A DNA stretch of 64,000 bases, taken from contig NZ_LJPW01000144.1 in NCBI RefSeq assembly GCF_001400735.1, positions 163,564-227,563 of the forward strand, read 5' to 3'. Under the pieces are notes generated by a model, which was not told the DNA's origin, ran no database searches, and saw nothing but the letters and a program-made list of their open reading frames with translations. Position numbers and translations under genes: made by a program. Positions 17,255 through 25,263 of the stretch are shown here, in pieces; the stretch's first letter is position 1; every line of letters begins with the position of its first letter. The DNA is from Pseudomonas caricapapayae (GTDB lineage Bacteria > Pseudomonadota > Gammaproteobacteria > Pseudomonadales > Pseudomonadaceae).

Positions 17255-18214
17255 ATGAGCGTTCGCCTAGGGATTGTCATGGACCCCATTGAGCGCATTT
17301 CCTATAAAAAGGACAGCTCGCTGGCCATGCTCCTTGCCGCACAGAACCGCGGCTGGTCACTGTTCTATATGGAACAGAAGGATCTGTATCAGAACGCGGG
17401 CCAGGCCCGTGCACGCATGAAGCCGCTCAAGGTGTTTGCCGACCCGGCCAAATGGTTCGAGTTCGAAGCCGAAGTCGATGCGGGCCTCGACGATCTGGAC
17501 GTGATCCTGATGCGTAAGGACCCGCCTTTCGACATGGAATTCGTCTACGCCACCTACCTGCTGGAGCAGGCAGAGCGTGCAGGTGTGCTGGTCGTCAACA
17601 AGCCACAGAGCCTGCGTGACTGCAACGAGAAGCTGTTCGCCACCCTGTTTCCGCAGTGCACGCCGCCAACGCTGGTCAGCCGTCGCGCGGACATCATTCG
17701 CGAATTCGCCGAACAGCACGGCGACGTGATCCTCAAGCCGCTGGACGGCATGGGCGGCGCGTCGATCTTCCGCCATCGCGTGGGCGACCCGAATCTGTCG
17801 GTGATCCTCGAAACCCTGACGGCTCATGGCACCCAGCAAATCATGGCGCAAGGCTACCTGCCGGCCATCAAGGACGGTGACAAACGCATCCTGATGGTCG
17901 ACGGTGAACCGGTCCCGTATTGCCTGGCGCGCATCCCTGCCGCTGGCGAGACGCGCGGCAACCTGGCCGCCGGCGGGCGTGGCGAAGCCCGTCCGCTGAG
18001 CGACAAGGACCGCTGGATCGCCGAACAGATCGGCCCCACCCTGCGTGAAAAAGGCCTGCTGTTTGTCGGCCTGGACGTGATCGGCGAGCACTTGACCGAG
18101 ATCAACGTCACCAGCCCGACCTGCATCCGCGAAATCGACAATGCCTACGGCACTGATATCGGTGGCCTGCTGATGGATGCGATCGAGAAAAAGCTGCAAG
18201 CGCGCAAGGGCTGA
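17255..18214 (+). CDS. gshB: Glutathione synthetase
   Basis: A 319-residue ATP-grasp ligase that joins gamma-glutamylcysteine and glycine. Signature blocks are GIVMDPIERISYKKDSS at the N-terminus, DVILMRKDPPFDMEFVYAT, the ATP-grasp strand KPLDGMGGASIFR and the metal site ITEINVTSPTC. The ATG at 17255 is preferred over an in-frame start 96 bases upstream because it matches the family N-terminus and has AGAGGA before it. Divergent from pilG, as in P. aeruginosa. Confidence 0.97.
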   Translation: MSVRLGIVMDPIERISYKKDSSLAMLLAAQNRGWSLFYMEQKDLYQNAGQARARMKPLKVFADPAKWFEFEAEVDAGLDDLDVILMRKDPPFDMEFVYATYLLEQAERAGVLVVNKPQSLRDCNEKLFATLFPQCTPPTLVSRRADIIREFAEQHGDVILKPLDGMGGASIFRHRVGDPNLSVILETLTAHGTQQIMAQGYLPAIKDGDKRILMVDGEPVPYCLARIPAAGETRGNLAAGGRGEARPLSDKDRWIAEQIGPTLREKGLLFVGLDVIGEHLTEINVTSPTCIREIDNAYGTDIGGLLMDAIEKKLQARKG

Positions 18215-18224
18215 TAAAGCACTG

Positions 18225-18412
18225 AGTTGTTCGCGAAGACGGTGGTTCAGAACAGGCACTTTCAACGATTGTACCGACCCCTTCGCGAACAAGCGAAGCG
18301 TCGCCCGGTTCGCTCCCACGGCCTTCGGCCAGAATCAAAAGCGGACTGGTGTGTAGCGACGTTTGAACTACCGTTTCGTGGACAAACGAAGCGTCGCCCG
18401 GTCCGCCCCAAC
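18225..18412. repeat. REP-type repeats between gshB and tonB3
   Basis: The 369-base gap contains no gene. Two long-form REP units lie in the same orientation. One spans about 18277-18320 and has the core TTCGCGAACAAGCGAAGCG followed by TCGCCCGGTTCGCTCCCAC. The other spans about 18366-18405, with TTCGTGGACAAACGAAGCG then TCGCCCGGTCCGCCCCAAC. A partial copy (TGTTCGCGAAGAC) sits at 18228. The rest of the gap, to 18583, should hold the tonB promoter; no convincing boxes were seen. Confidence 0.75.
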
Positions 18413-18583
18413 AAAAGCCCTGTTTTTCGGGTGTTTCAAGACGTGTGTATAACGATGAACGGTGTGCAGACGCATCACTTCGTCTGATCCGCAGCAAAGT
18501 TGCACCGTACATTGCGTTATCATGCGCCACCTGTAACACGACACGGATTTTGACATGCAGGCTGACGAGATACTGAACCGCCA

Positions 18584-19486
18584 ATGACATCCATGGCCAG
18601 AAACGACCTGCCCCTCGAACTCGCCAATGTGGGTGTGCGTCCTGCCGATCGGCTGGGCTTTACCATGATGATCGCGGCGCTGATCCATCTCGCGGTGATC
18701 CTTGGCGTGGGTTTCACTTATGTAAAGCCGGAGCAGATCTCGCAGACCCTGGAAATCACCCTCGCCACGTTCAAGAGCGAAGAAAAGCCCAGGCAGGCCG
18801 ACTTTCTGGCGCAGGACGACCAGCAGGGCAGCGGCACACTGGACAAGGCCGAAACGCTCAAGACCACCGAGCTTGCCCCCTATCAGGACACCAAGGTCAA
18901 CAAGGTCACCCCACCACCGGCCAGCAAGCCGGTGGTCAAGCAGGAAGCACCCAAGACTGCCGTCGCGACCACCGCGCCCAGCCAGCAGAAAACCGTCGCC
19001 AAACGTGACGAGGTCAAGCCCGAGCCGACCACCAAGGCCGCACCGACCTTCGACAGCTCGGAGCTGAGCAACGAAATTGCCAGTCTGGAAGCCGAACTGT
19101 CGAACGAGCAGCAACTTTATGCCAAGCGCCCGAAGATCCACCGCCTCAATGCGGCCTCGACCATGCGCGACAAAGGTGCCTGGTACAAGGACGACTGGCG
19201 CAAGAAGGTCGAGCGGGTCGGAAACCTGAACTATCCTGAGGAAGCACGGCGCAAGCAGATCTACGGCAATCTGCGACTTCTTGTGTCAATCAATCGGGAC
19301 GGCTCGTTGTATGAAGTGCTGGTGCTCGAATCCTCAGGGCAGCCTTTGCTGGATCAGGCCGCACAACGAATCGTGCGTCTGGCGGCGCCTTTTGCGCCGT
19401 TCACCGGCGATCTGGCCGACATCGACCGGCTGGAGATCATTCGCACCTGGAAATTTGCACGCGGCGACAAGCTGTCAAGCAACTGA
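18584..19486 (+). CDS. TonB-family energy transducer (TonB3-like)
   Basis: A 300-residue TonB protein: one N-terminal membrane anchor (about residues 25-45, MMIAALIHLAVILGVGF); a long Pro/Lys/Thr-rich periplasmic spacer with a coiled-coil-like patch (SNEIASLEAELSNEQQLY); and a C-terminal TonB domain (about 205-295, starting LNYPEEARRKQIYGNL). It transfers proton-motive energy to outer-membrane partners. The same neighbourhood (gshB, pilG) holds tonB3 in P. aeruginosa, which has been linked to twitching motility and pilus assembly. No exbB or exbD is adjacent. A start 9 bases later is equally possible. Confidence 0.85.
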   Translation: MTSMARNDLPLELANVGVRPADRLGFTMMIAALIHLAVILGVGFTYVKPEQISQTLEITLATFKSEEKPRQADFLAQDDQQGSGTLDKAETLKTTELAPYQDTKVNKVTPPPASKPVVKQEAPKTAVATTAPSQQKTVAKRDEVKPEPTTKAAPTFDSSELSNEIASLEAELSNEQQLYAKRPKIHRLNAASTMRDKGAWYKDDWRKKVERVGNLNYPEEARRKQIYGNLRLLVSINRDGSLYEVLVLESSGQPLLDQAAQRIVRLAAPFAPFTGDLADIDRLEIIRTWKFARGDKLSSN

Positions 19487-19561
19487 ATTTTTTGCCAACT
19501 GATGCCCGACATGTACAAGTGTCAGTTGTCAGGCTGGCAAGGCAACGCCAAACTAGGACTC

Positions 19562-20134
19562 ATGAAAAAAGTCTCCCCGAGTTATCTAAAGCACCAGTTC
19601 CTGATCGCCATGCCCCACATGCACGACGAGAACTTTGCTCAGACCTTGACCTACGTTGTCGAGCACAACGCCAATGGCGCAATGGGCCTGGTGATCAACC
19701 GCCCGCAAAGCCTGACCCTGGCAGACGTACTCGAACAGCTTCGACCTGAGCTTCCTGCACCGAAACGCTGCCAGGAAATCGCCATTCATTCGGGAGGGCC
19801 GGTGCAGACCGATCGCGGATTTGTCCTACACCCGAGCGGCCAGGTGTTTCAGGCTACGGTCAATCTACCGGGCGGAATTTCGCTTTCGACCTCGCAGGAT
19901 GTGCTGTTTTCCATCGCCGATGGTTACGGGCCTGATCAAAATGTAATCACTCTTGGCTACGCTGGATGGGACGCCGGTCAACTGGATGCCGAAATGGCCG
20001 ACAACGCCTGGCTGACCTGCTCGTTCGACCCGGCCATCCTGTTCGATGTCGACAGCGAGCAGCGCCTCGATGCGGCGGCCAGACGTCTGGGCATCGATCT
20101 CAATCTCATCTCGACCCAGGCAGGACACGCTTGA
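19562..20134 (+). CDS. YqgE/AlgH family protein (UPF0301)
   Basis: A 190-residue YqgE/AlgH protein of unsettled biochemical function. The family start LKHQFLIAMPHMHDENFAQT is followed by NGAMGLVINRP and later HSGGPVQTDRGFVLH and GYAGWDAGQLDAEM. The ATG at 19562 (TAGGAC upstream) is preferred to one at 19502 because the conserved N-terminus begins there. Its last base overlaps the ruvX start (ATGA), as is common for the yqgE-yqgF pair. Confidence 0.92.
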   Translation: MKKVSPSYLKHQFLIAMPHMHDENFAQTLTYVVEHNANGAMGLVINRPQSLTLADVLEQLRPELPAPKRCQEIAIHSGGPVQTDRGFVLHPSGQVFQATVNLPGGISLSTSQDVLFSIADGYGPDQNVITLGYAGWDAGQLDAEMADNAWLTCSFDPAILFDVDSEQRLDAAARRLGIDLNLISTQAGHA

Positions 20135-20574
20135 TGGCCGCTTTACGGCTATTGCTGGGGATTGATTACGGCACCCGCCAGATCGGCGTTGCGGTCGGCC
20201 AGGCGATTACCGGCCAGGCACGCGAACTCTGTACCCTCAAAGCGCAGAACGGCGTGCCGGACTGGGACAAGGTTCAGGCACTGATCAACGAATGGAAACC
20301 TGATGCGATTGTGGTCGGTCTGCCGCTGAACATGGACGGCACGCCCAGTGACATGAGCGCCCGCGCCGAAAAGTTTTCGCGCAAACTCAATGGCCGGTTC
20401 GGCGTAACGGTCTACACCCACGACGAACGCCTGACCACCTTCGAGGCCAAGGGCGAGCGCATGGCTCGCGGCGGGCAAAAAGGCAGCTACCGCGACAATC
20501 CGGTGGATGCCATTGCCGCTGCGCTCCTGCTGCAGGGCTGGCTGGACGAACACCCCGATCTGCTGAATGTGTGA
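20134..20574 (+). CDS. ruvX: RuvX/YqgF, RNase H-fold nuclease
   Basis: A 146-residue RNase H-like protein. Acidic active-site residues are visible in LLGIDYGTRQIGVAVG (D10), YTHDERLTTFEA and NPVDAIAAALLLQGWL. The family is implicated in pre-16S rRNA 5' end maturation in E. coli; the older Holliday junction resolvase label comes from fold similarity. It overlaps yqgE by one base and is followed by a fold-back repeat and then pyrR. Confidence 0.94.
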   Translation: MAALRLLLGIDYGTRQIGVAVGQAITGQARELCTLKAQNGVPDWDKVQALINEWKPDAIVVGLPLNMDGTPSDMSARAEKFSRKLNGRFGVTVYTHDERLTTFEAKGERMARGGQKGSYRDNPVDAIAAALLLQGWLDEHPDLLNV

Positions 20575-20641
20575 CTTTTTCAGCCCTTATCGCTTCGAGA
20601 TACCCGGATTCCACGTTATCGCTTGAGCATCGCGCCATGGA

Positions 20642-20797
20642 CCAGGCTGTGTAAAAACGTCACGAGCGAAGGCAAGACAAGGCAAAAACAGGCAAAAAAC
20701 GGCCGGGGTCGCGATCGACTCCAGGTGTTCCAAATGAGCATTTTTCGCCTGTTTTTAACGCAGTATTGCCAAGCGCAGTAGTTTTTACACAGTCTGG
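20642..20797. mobile_element. MITE-like fold-back element, 156 bp
   Basis: The ends are 17-base terminal inverted repeats (CCAGGCTGTGTAAAAAC at the left; the complement of GTTTTTACACAGTCTGG at the right) that match at 16 of 17 positions. The similarity continues inward imperfectly for about 60 bases per arm (AAAAACAGGCAAAAAACGG against AAAAACAGGCGAAAAATG). There is no ORF inside. It sits between ruvX and pyrR. No clear target-site duplication was seen. Confidence 0.6.
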
Positions 20798-20830
20798 GAA
20801 GGACGCTGCCCGAGCCTCAAAGGAGCAAAT

Positions 20831-21343
20831 ATGAGCCTGCCCGATCCCGCCGGACTGATTCGTCAGATGGCCACTGACCTGAACGCTCACCTGAGCAAGC
20901 GCGGCATCAGCGATCCTCGTTTCATCGGCATCCGCACGGGCGGTGTGTGGGTTGCCCAGGCGCTGCTCAAGGCACTGAACAACCCCGCGCCGCTGGGCAC
21001 ACTCGACGTTTCGTTCTATCGCGATGATTTCAGCCAGAACGGCCTGCATCCTCAGGTGCGCCCTTCGGACCTGCCGTTCGAGATCGAAGGCCAGCATCTG
21101 GTGCTGATCGACGATGTGCTGATGAGCGGGCGCACCGTTCGCGCCGCCCTCAATGAACTGTTCGATTACGGCCGACCGGCCAGCGTCACGCTGGTCTGCC
21201 TGCTGGACCTGAACGCCGGTGAACTGCCGATCCGCCCGAACGTGGTCGGGGCGACTCTGGCACTGGCACCGAATGAACGCATCAAGCTGTCCGGCCCCGA
21301 GCCGTTGGCGCTCGAACTTCAAGACCTCTCCACCGCCCTTTAA
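20831..21343 (+). CDS. pyrR: PyrR, bifunctional pyr regulator/uracil phosphoribosyltransferase
   Basis: A 170-residue PRTase-fold protein: FIGIRTGGVWVAQALLKAL near the N-terminus and the PRPP-binding loop LVLIDDVLMSGRTVRAALNE at about residues 95-114. In Pseudomonas PyrR controls pyrBC' expression in response to pyrimidines, and enzyme activity varies between species. A strong AGGAG lies just upstream of the ATG. It is the first gene of pyrR-pyrB-pyrC', 12 bases before pyrB; the fold-back element occupies its promoter region. Confidence 0.95.
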   Translation: MSLPDPAGLIRQMATDLNAHLSKRGISDPRFIGIRTGGVWVAQALLKALNNPAPLGTLDVSFYRDDFSQNGLHPQVRPSDLPFEIEGQHLVLIDDVLMSGRTVRAALNELFDYGRPASVTLVCLLDLNAGELPIRPNVVGATLALAPNERIKLSGPEPLALELQDLSTAL

Positions 21344-21355
21344 GAGTCCATTGCG

Positions 21356-22360
21356 ATGACGCCTCTCGACGCCAAGCGCCCGCTGCAGCTCAACCACCTG
21401 GGCCAGCTTCGCCATTTTCTGTCTCTGGACGGCTTGCCACGCGAGCTGCTCACCGAAATTCTCGACACCGCCGACTCGTTCCTTGAGGTCGGTGCTCGAG
21501 CGGTAAAGAAGGTCCCGCTGTTGCGCGGCAAGACGGTGTGCAATGTGTTCTTCGAGAACTCCACACGCACCCGGACCACCTTTGAACTGGCGGCCCAGCG
21601 GTTGTCGGCCGACGTAATCTCGCTGAACGTCTCGACCTCGTCCACCAGCAAGGGCGAAACGCTGTTCGACACCTTGCGCAACCTTGAGGCGATGGCCGCC
21701 GACATGTTCGTCGTGCGCCACGCAGACTCGGGTGCAGCGCACTTCATTGCCGAACATGTATGTCCGGACGTTGCGATCATCAACGGCGGCGACGGCCGCC
21801 ATGCTCACCCGACTCAGGGCATGCTCGACATGCTGACCATCCGCCGGCACAAGGGCGGCTTCGAAAACCTGTCGGTGGCCATCGTCGGCGACATCCTGCA
21901 CTCACGGGTTGCGCGCTCCAACATGCTCGCGCTTCAGGCGCTGGGCTGCCCGGACATCCGCGTGATCGGGCCGAAAACCCTGCTGCCGGTCGGCGTCGAA
22001 CAGTACGGCGTCAAGGTCTATACCGACCTCAACGAAGGCTTGAAGGACGTTGACGTGGTCATCATGCTGCGCCTGCAACGCGAGCGCATGACCGGCGGCC
22101 TGCTGCCCAGCGAAGGCGAGTTCTATCGCCTGTTCGGTCTGACCACCGCACGCCTGGCCGCCGCGAAACCGGATGCGATTGTCATGCACCCCGGCCCGAT
22201 CAACCGCGGGGTTGAAATCGAATCGGCGGTGGCCGACGGCGCGCATTCAGTCATTCTCAATCAAGTGACCTACGGTATTGCGATCCGCATGGCGGTGCTG
22301 TCCATGGCCATGAGCGGACAAAACGCACAACGCCAATTCGAACAGGAGAACGCCCAGTGA
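21356..22360 (+). CDS. pyrB: Aspartate carbamoyltransferase catalytic subunit
   Basis: A 334-residue class A ATCase chain. The carbamoyl-phosphate loop is FENSTRTRTTFELAA and the mobile lysine loop is STSSTSKGETLFDT. Further conserved blocks are NGGDGRHAHPTQGMLDMLTI and VMHPGPINRGVEI. In pseudomonads the holoenzyme is a dodecamer of PyrB with the dihydroorotase-like PyrC', which replaces the E. coli PyrI regulatory chain. The stop overlaps the GTG start of pyrC' by 4 bases, so the two are translationally coupled. Confidence 0.97.
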   Translation: MTPLDAKRPLQLNHLGQLRHFLSLDGLPRELLTEILDTADSFLEVGARAVKKVPLLRGKTVCNVFFENSTRTRTTFELAAQRLSADVISLNVSTSSTSKGETLFDTLRNLEAMAADMFVVRHADSGAAHFIAEHVCPDVAIINGGDGRHAHPTQGMLDMLTIRRHKGGFENLSVAIVGDILHSRVARSNMLALQALGCPDIRVIGPKTLLPVGVEQYGVKVYTDLNEGLKDVDVVIMLRLQRERMTGGLLPSEGEFYRLFGLTTARLAAAKPDAIVMHPGPINRGVEIESAVADGAHSVILNQVTYGIAIRMAVLSMAMSGQNAQRQFEQENAQ

Positions 22361-23628
22361 AGCTCAGCATCCTCGGCGCTCGCGTCATCGACCCGGTCAG
22401 CGGGCTGGATCAGATTACCGACCTGCACATCGAAGCAGGCAAGCTTACCGCCCTCGGTGCCGCACCGGCAGGGTTTGAGCCGACTCAGACCATCGACGCA
22501 GCCGGACTGGTCGCAGCGCCCGGTCTGGTTGACCTCAACGTGTCCCTGCGCGAACCGGGCTACAGCCGCAAAGGCAGCATTGCCAGCGAAACCCGTGCGG
22601 CGGTGGCAGGCGGTGTGACCAGCCTGTGCTGCCCGCCCCGTACCCGTCCGGTGCTCGACACCTCGGCGGTGGCCGAATTGATTCTGGACCGTGCCCGCGA
22701 GGCCGGTTTCAGCAAGGTGTTCCCTGTTGGAGCCCTCAGCAAGGGGCTGGAAGGCGAGCAACTGGCAGAGCTCATCGCGCTGCGCGACGCAGGTTGTGTC
22801 GCGTTCGGCAATGGCCTGAGCAGCTTCAGCAACACCCGCACGCTGTGCCGGGCACTGGAATATGCCGCCACCTTCGACCTGACGGTGATTTTCAATTCGC
22901 AGGATCGCGATCTGGCCGAAGGCGGTCTGGCGCACGAAGGCCCGACTGCCAGCTTTCTGGGCCTGGCGGGCATTCCCGAGACTGCCGAGACAGTGGCGTT
23001 GGCTCGCGACCTTTTGCTGGTCGAGCAAAGCGGTGTCCGCGCGCATTTCAGCCAGCTGACCAGTGCGCGTGGCGCAGCATTGATTGCTCAGGCGCAGGCG
23101 CGCGGTCTTCCAGTGACCGCGGATGTGGCGTTGTACCAGCTGATTCTGACTGACGAAGCGCTCATCGATTTCTCCAGCCTGTATCACGTCCAGCCGCCGC
23201 TGCGCACCCGCGCCGACCGCGACGGCCTGCGTGAAGCGGTGAAGAGCGGTGTCATTCAGGCGATTTCAAGCCATCACCAGCCGCATGAGCGCGATGCCAA
23301 GCTGGCACCGTTTGGTGCCACCGAACCGGGCATCAGCAGCGTGGAACTGCTGCTTCCGCTGGCAATGACGCTGGTGGACGATGGCCTGCTGGACCTGCCG
23401 ACCCTTATTGCACGCCTGAGCAGCGGCCCCGCCGCCGCCCTGCGCCTGCCGGCCGGCAAGCTGAATGCCGGCTCACCTGCGGACATCGTGCTGTTCGACC
23501 CGGCGGCCTCGACGGTTGCAGGCGAAACCTGGCTGTCCAAAGGTGAGAACTGCCCTTTCATCGGCCACTGCCTGCCGGGCTCGGTACGCTACACACTGGT
23601 GGATGGACGGATCAGCTACAGTCGTTGA
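22357..23628 (+). CDS. pyrC': PyrC', inactive dihydroorotase-like ATCase subunit
   Basis: A 423-residue dihydroorotase homologue. The metal-binding HxH of active enzymes is replaced by NVS in LVDLNVSLREPGYSRKGS, so it should not be catalytic. Such PyrC' chains (also named PyrX) are needed to assemble the Pseudomonas ATCase dodecamer. The C-terminal half keeps family features (QAISSHHQPHERDAKLAPFG, LRLPAGKLNAGSPADIVLFD). GTG start at 22357, with GGAG shortly before it and a 4-base overlap with pyrB. An active dihydroorotase must be encoded elsewhere. Confidence 0.94.
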   Translation: MKLSILGARVIDPVSGLDQITDLHIEAGKLTALGAAPAGFEPTQTIDAAGLVAAPGLVDLNVSLREPGYSRKGSIASETRAAVAGGVTSLCCPPRTRPVLDTSAVAELILDRAREAGFSKVFPVGALSKGLEGEQLAELIALRDAGCVAFGNGLSSFSNTRTLCRALEYAATFDLTVIFNSQDRDLAEGGLAHEGPTASFLGLAGIPETAETVALARDLLLVEQSGVRAHFSQLTSARGAALIAQAQARGLPVTADVALYQLILTDEALIDFSSLYHVQPPLRTRADRDGLREAVKSGVIQAISSHHQPHERDAKLAPFGATEPGISSVELLLPLAMTLVDDGLLDLPTLIARLSSGPAAALRLPAGKLNAGSPADIVLFDPAASTVAGETWLSKGENCPFIGHCLPGSVRYTLVDGRISYSR

Positions 23629-23659
23629 GGTACCAGGCTCTGACCTACGGTGGACAAGG

Positions 23660-23785
23660 CTTGTGTAGGAGCGAACCGGGCGACGCTTTGCTTGTTCGCG
23701 AAGACAGTGTGTCAGTCGATGCATTCTCGGCGATCATAAAAACCCCTTCGCGAACAAGTTCGCTCCCACGCCCTGCGGGCAGAAG
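23660..23785. repeat. REP pair: long form and short form inverted
   Basis: A long-form REP (TAGGAGCGAACCGGGCGACG then CTTTGCTTGTTCGCGAAG, about 23666-23704) faces a short form (TTCGCGAACAAGTTCGCTCC, about 23753-23775). The pair follows pyrC' and precedes the converging TM2 gene, so it could stabilise or end both messages. Confidence 0.75.
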
Positions 23786-23818
23786 CCCTGACGCTCTGCG
23801 TCCGCCTCTGAGCAAGCC

Positions 23819-24223
23819 TCACCCGCGTCGGGCGTTCTTCATCGAGATCTGGTCATTCATTGTCCAGAAGTCATACAGAATACCCACCAGAAACAGCCCG
23901 CCGGTAAACAGGTAGATGATCCCGGTAATCCACTTGCCCTGGTACATGCGGTGTACGCCGAACAGGCCGAGGAAGGTCAGCAGCACCCACGCCACGCTGT
24001 AATCGGTGGAGCCAGGTGTAAAGCGCAGGTCAGCGTCACGGTCCATCGATGGAATCAGAAACAGGTCGATCAGCCAGCCGATACCAAACAGACCGAATGT
24101 GAAGAACCAGATGGTCCCGGTGACCGGCTTGCCATAGTAGAAGCGATGCGCGCCCAGGAACCCGAAAATCCACATCAGGTAACCCATGACCTTGCTGTGC
24201 GTGTCTGAACGATAGGCGTTCAT
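23819..24223 (-). CDS. TM2 domain-containing membrane protein
   Basis: A 134-residue small membrane protein with two TM2-type hairpins. The first is VMGYLMWIFGFLGAHRFYYG with a following helix pair; the second is LLTFLGLFGVHRMYQGKWIT with another. The GAHRFYYGK and GVHRMYQGK repeats are the TM2 hallmark, so the protein looks like an internal duplication. Function is unknown. The ATG at 24223 is chosen over a 53-codon upstream extension because AGAGGG precedes it and the extension looks random. Divergent from the NlpC/P60 gene. Confidence 0.83.
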   Translation of the reverse strand: MNAYRSDTHSKVMGYLMWIFGFLGAHRFYYGKPVTGTIWFFTFGLFGIGWLIDLFLIPSMDRDADLRFTPGSTDYSVAWVLLTFLGLFGVHRMYQGKWITGIIYLFTGGLFLVGILYDFWTMNDQISMKNARRG

Positions 24224-24473
24224 TTTTGCCCTCTTTATGTCGATAGAAAAAAATACATAACAAATTTGTGACTTCGTTTCCCCTATCCGACGTATGGCAC
24301 CCGAGGCATTTTTATGCCGCCAAGCCCTTGTCGTTAAAGGGATTAGCAAGAAAAAAGAAAGAGTCTGTCGCATAAAACGCAATGATGCCAGTGTGATGCG
24401 CTCGACAAATGGGGTCAGGTTTTCCGAAAAAGCTGTTATAAAGTTGCGCGCTGACCACTACGAGCCCTGCCGA

Positions 24474-25151
24474 ATGCGTCCTTTTTTCAAGACATGGCTA
24501 ACCATTTGCCTTTTTATGCCACTGGCCGCCCACGCCACCAATCGTGAGCAACAACTTCCTGCGAGCTTCACGGGCTACACCGCCAAAAGTCACTCTTCAC
24601 CGGCACTCGCGACTCGCAATGCACCCCAGGAAGCCACACCAGTATCCAGCCACCCCAAGAACGTTCGCGCTGCCAAGCCGCTCTCACGCAAGAATGCCGG
24701 CAAGACCACCTTGCAGGCCTCGGCCGCCGTCCCTGTCAAACAGGGCAACGCCGTCGTGAAACGAGCCTTGCAGGCTGTCGGAACGCCTTACCGCTGGGGC
24801 GGCACGACGCCCGGTAAAGGTCTGGACTGCAGCGGGCTGGTCAAATATGCCTACACGGATGTCCGTGAAGTCGACCTGCCGCGCACCTCCAATGCCATGG
24901 CCCAGGGTCATGGACAGACAGTGGACCGCAAGGATCTGAAGCCGGGTGACCTGCTGTTCTTCAACATCAAGAGCCGCAACATCAATCACGTGGCCATCTA
25001 TCTGGGCGACAACAAGTTCGTTCATGCGCCGCGTCGTGGCAAGGCTGTCACTGTCGATACGCTGAACAAACCTTACTGGAACAGCCACTACAAGATCGCC
25101 AAACGCGTTCTGCCCAAGCAGCCAGGGCAAATGCGCGTGGTTCAGCGCTGA
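24474..25151 (+). CDS. NlpC/P60 family C40 peptidase, exported
   Basis: A 225-residue cell-wall hydrolase. Residues 1-21 are a signal peptide (FKTWLTICLFMPLAAHA). About 65 residues of low-complexity linker follow, then an NlpC/P60 domain from about residue 92 (AVVKRALQAVGTPYRWGG). The triad is C119 (LDCSGLVKYAY), H172 (NHVAIYLGDN) and the polar H184 (KFVHAPRRG). It probably cuts peptidoglycan stem peptides in the periplasm. The ATG at 24474 is chosen because it starts the signal peptide; the frame stays open 60 codons upstream but gives no plausible protein. A strong terminator follows. Confidence 0.85.
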   Translation: MRPFFKTWLTICLFMPLAAHATNREQQLPASFTGYTAKSHSSPALATRNAPQEATPVSSHPKNVRAAKPLSRKNAGKTTLQASAAVPVKQGNAVVKRALQAVGTPYRWGGTTPGKGLDCSGLVKYAYTDVREVDLPRTSNAMAQGHGQTVDRKDLKPGDLLFFNIKSRNINHVAIYLGDNKFVHAPRRGKAVTVDTLNKPYWNSHYKIAKRVLPKQPGQMRVVQR

Positions 25152-25195
25152 GCCGATCCGGATCCGCACCTGAACCTGCCTTTGAAAACAGTATG

Positions 25196-25232
25196 AAAAA
25201 GGGGGCCTGAATTCGTTCAAGGCCCCCTTTTC
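25196..25232. terminator. Bidirectional rho-independent terminator
   Basis: GGGGGCCTGAA-TTCG-TTCAAGGCCCCC has one bulge, a TTCG loop, an A run on its left and a T run on its right. It separates the convergent NlpC/P60 gene and pilT. Confidence 0.9.
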
Positions 25233-25263
25233 ATTCCTGCCACGGCTGCGGATCAGGGCCGCG

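Noticed and set aside
20660..21901. Minus-strand 413-codon frame across pyrR, pyrB and the fold-back element
   Set aside because: It spans two genes and a repeat, with no protein likeness.
22357..23628. Active dihydroorotase
   Set aside because: The HxH metal motif is replaced by NVS, so it is called as the structural PyrC' chain.
24260..24269. Palindrome ACAAATTTGT upstream of the TM2 gene as an operator
   Set aside because: Ten AT-rich bases can arise by chance, and no regulator or second copy supports it.
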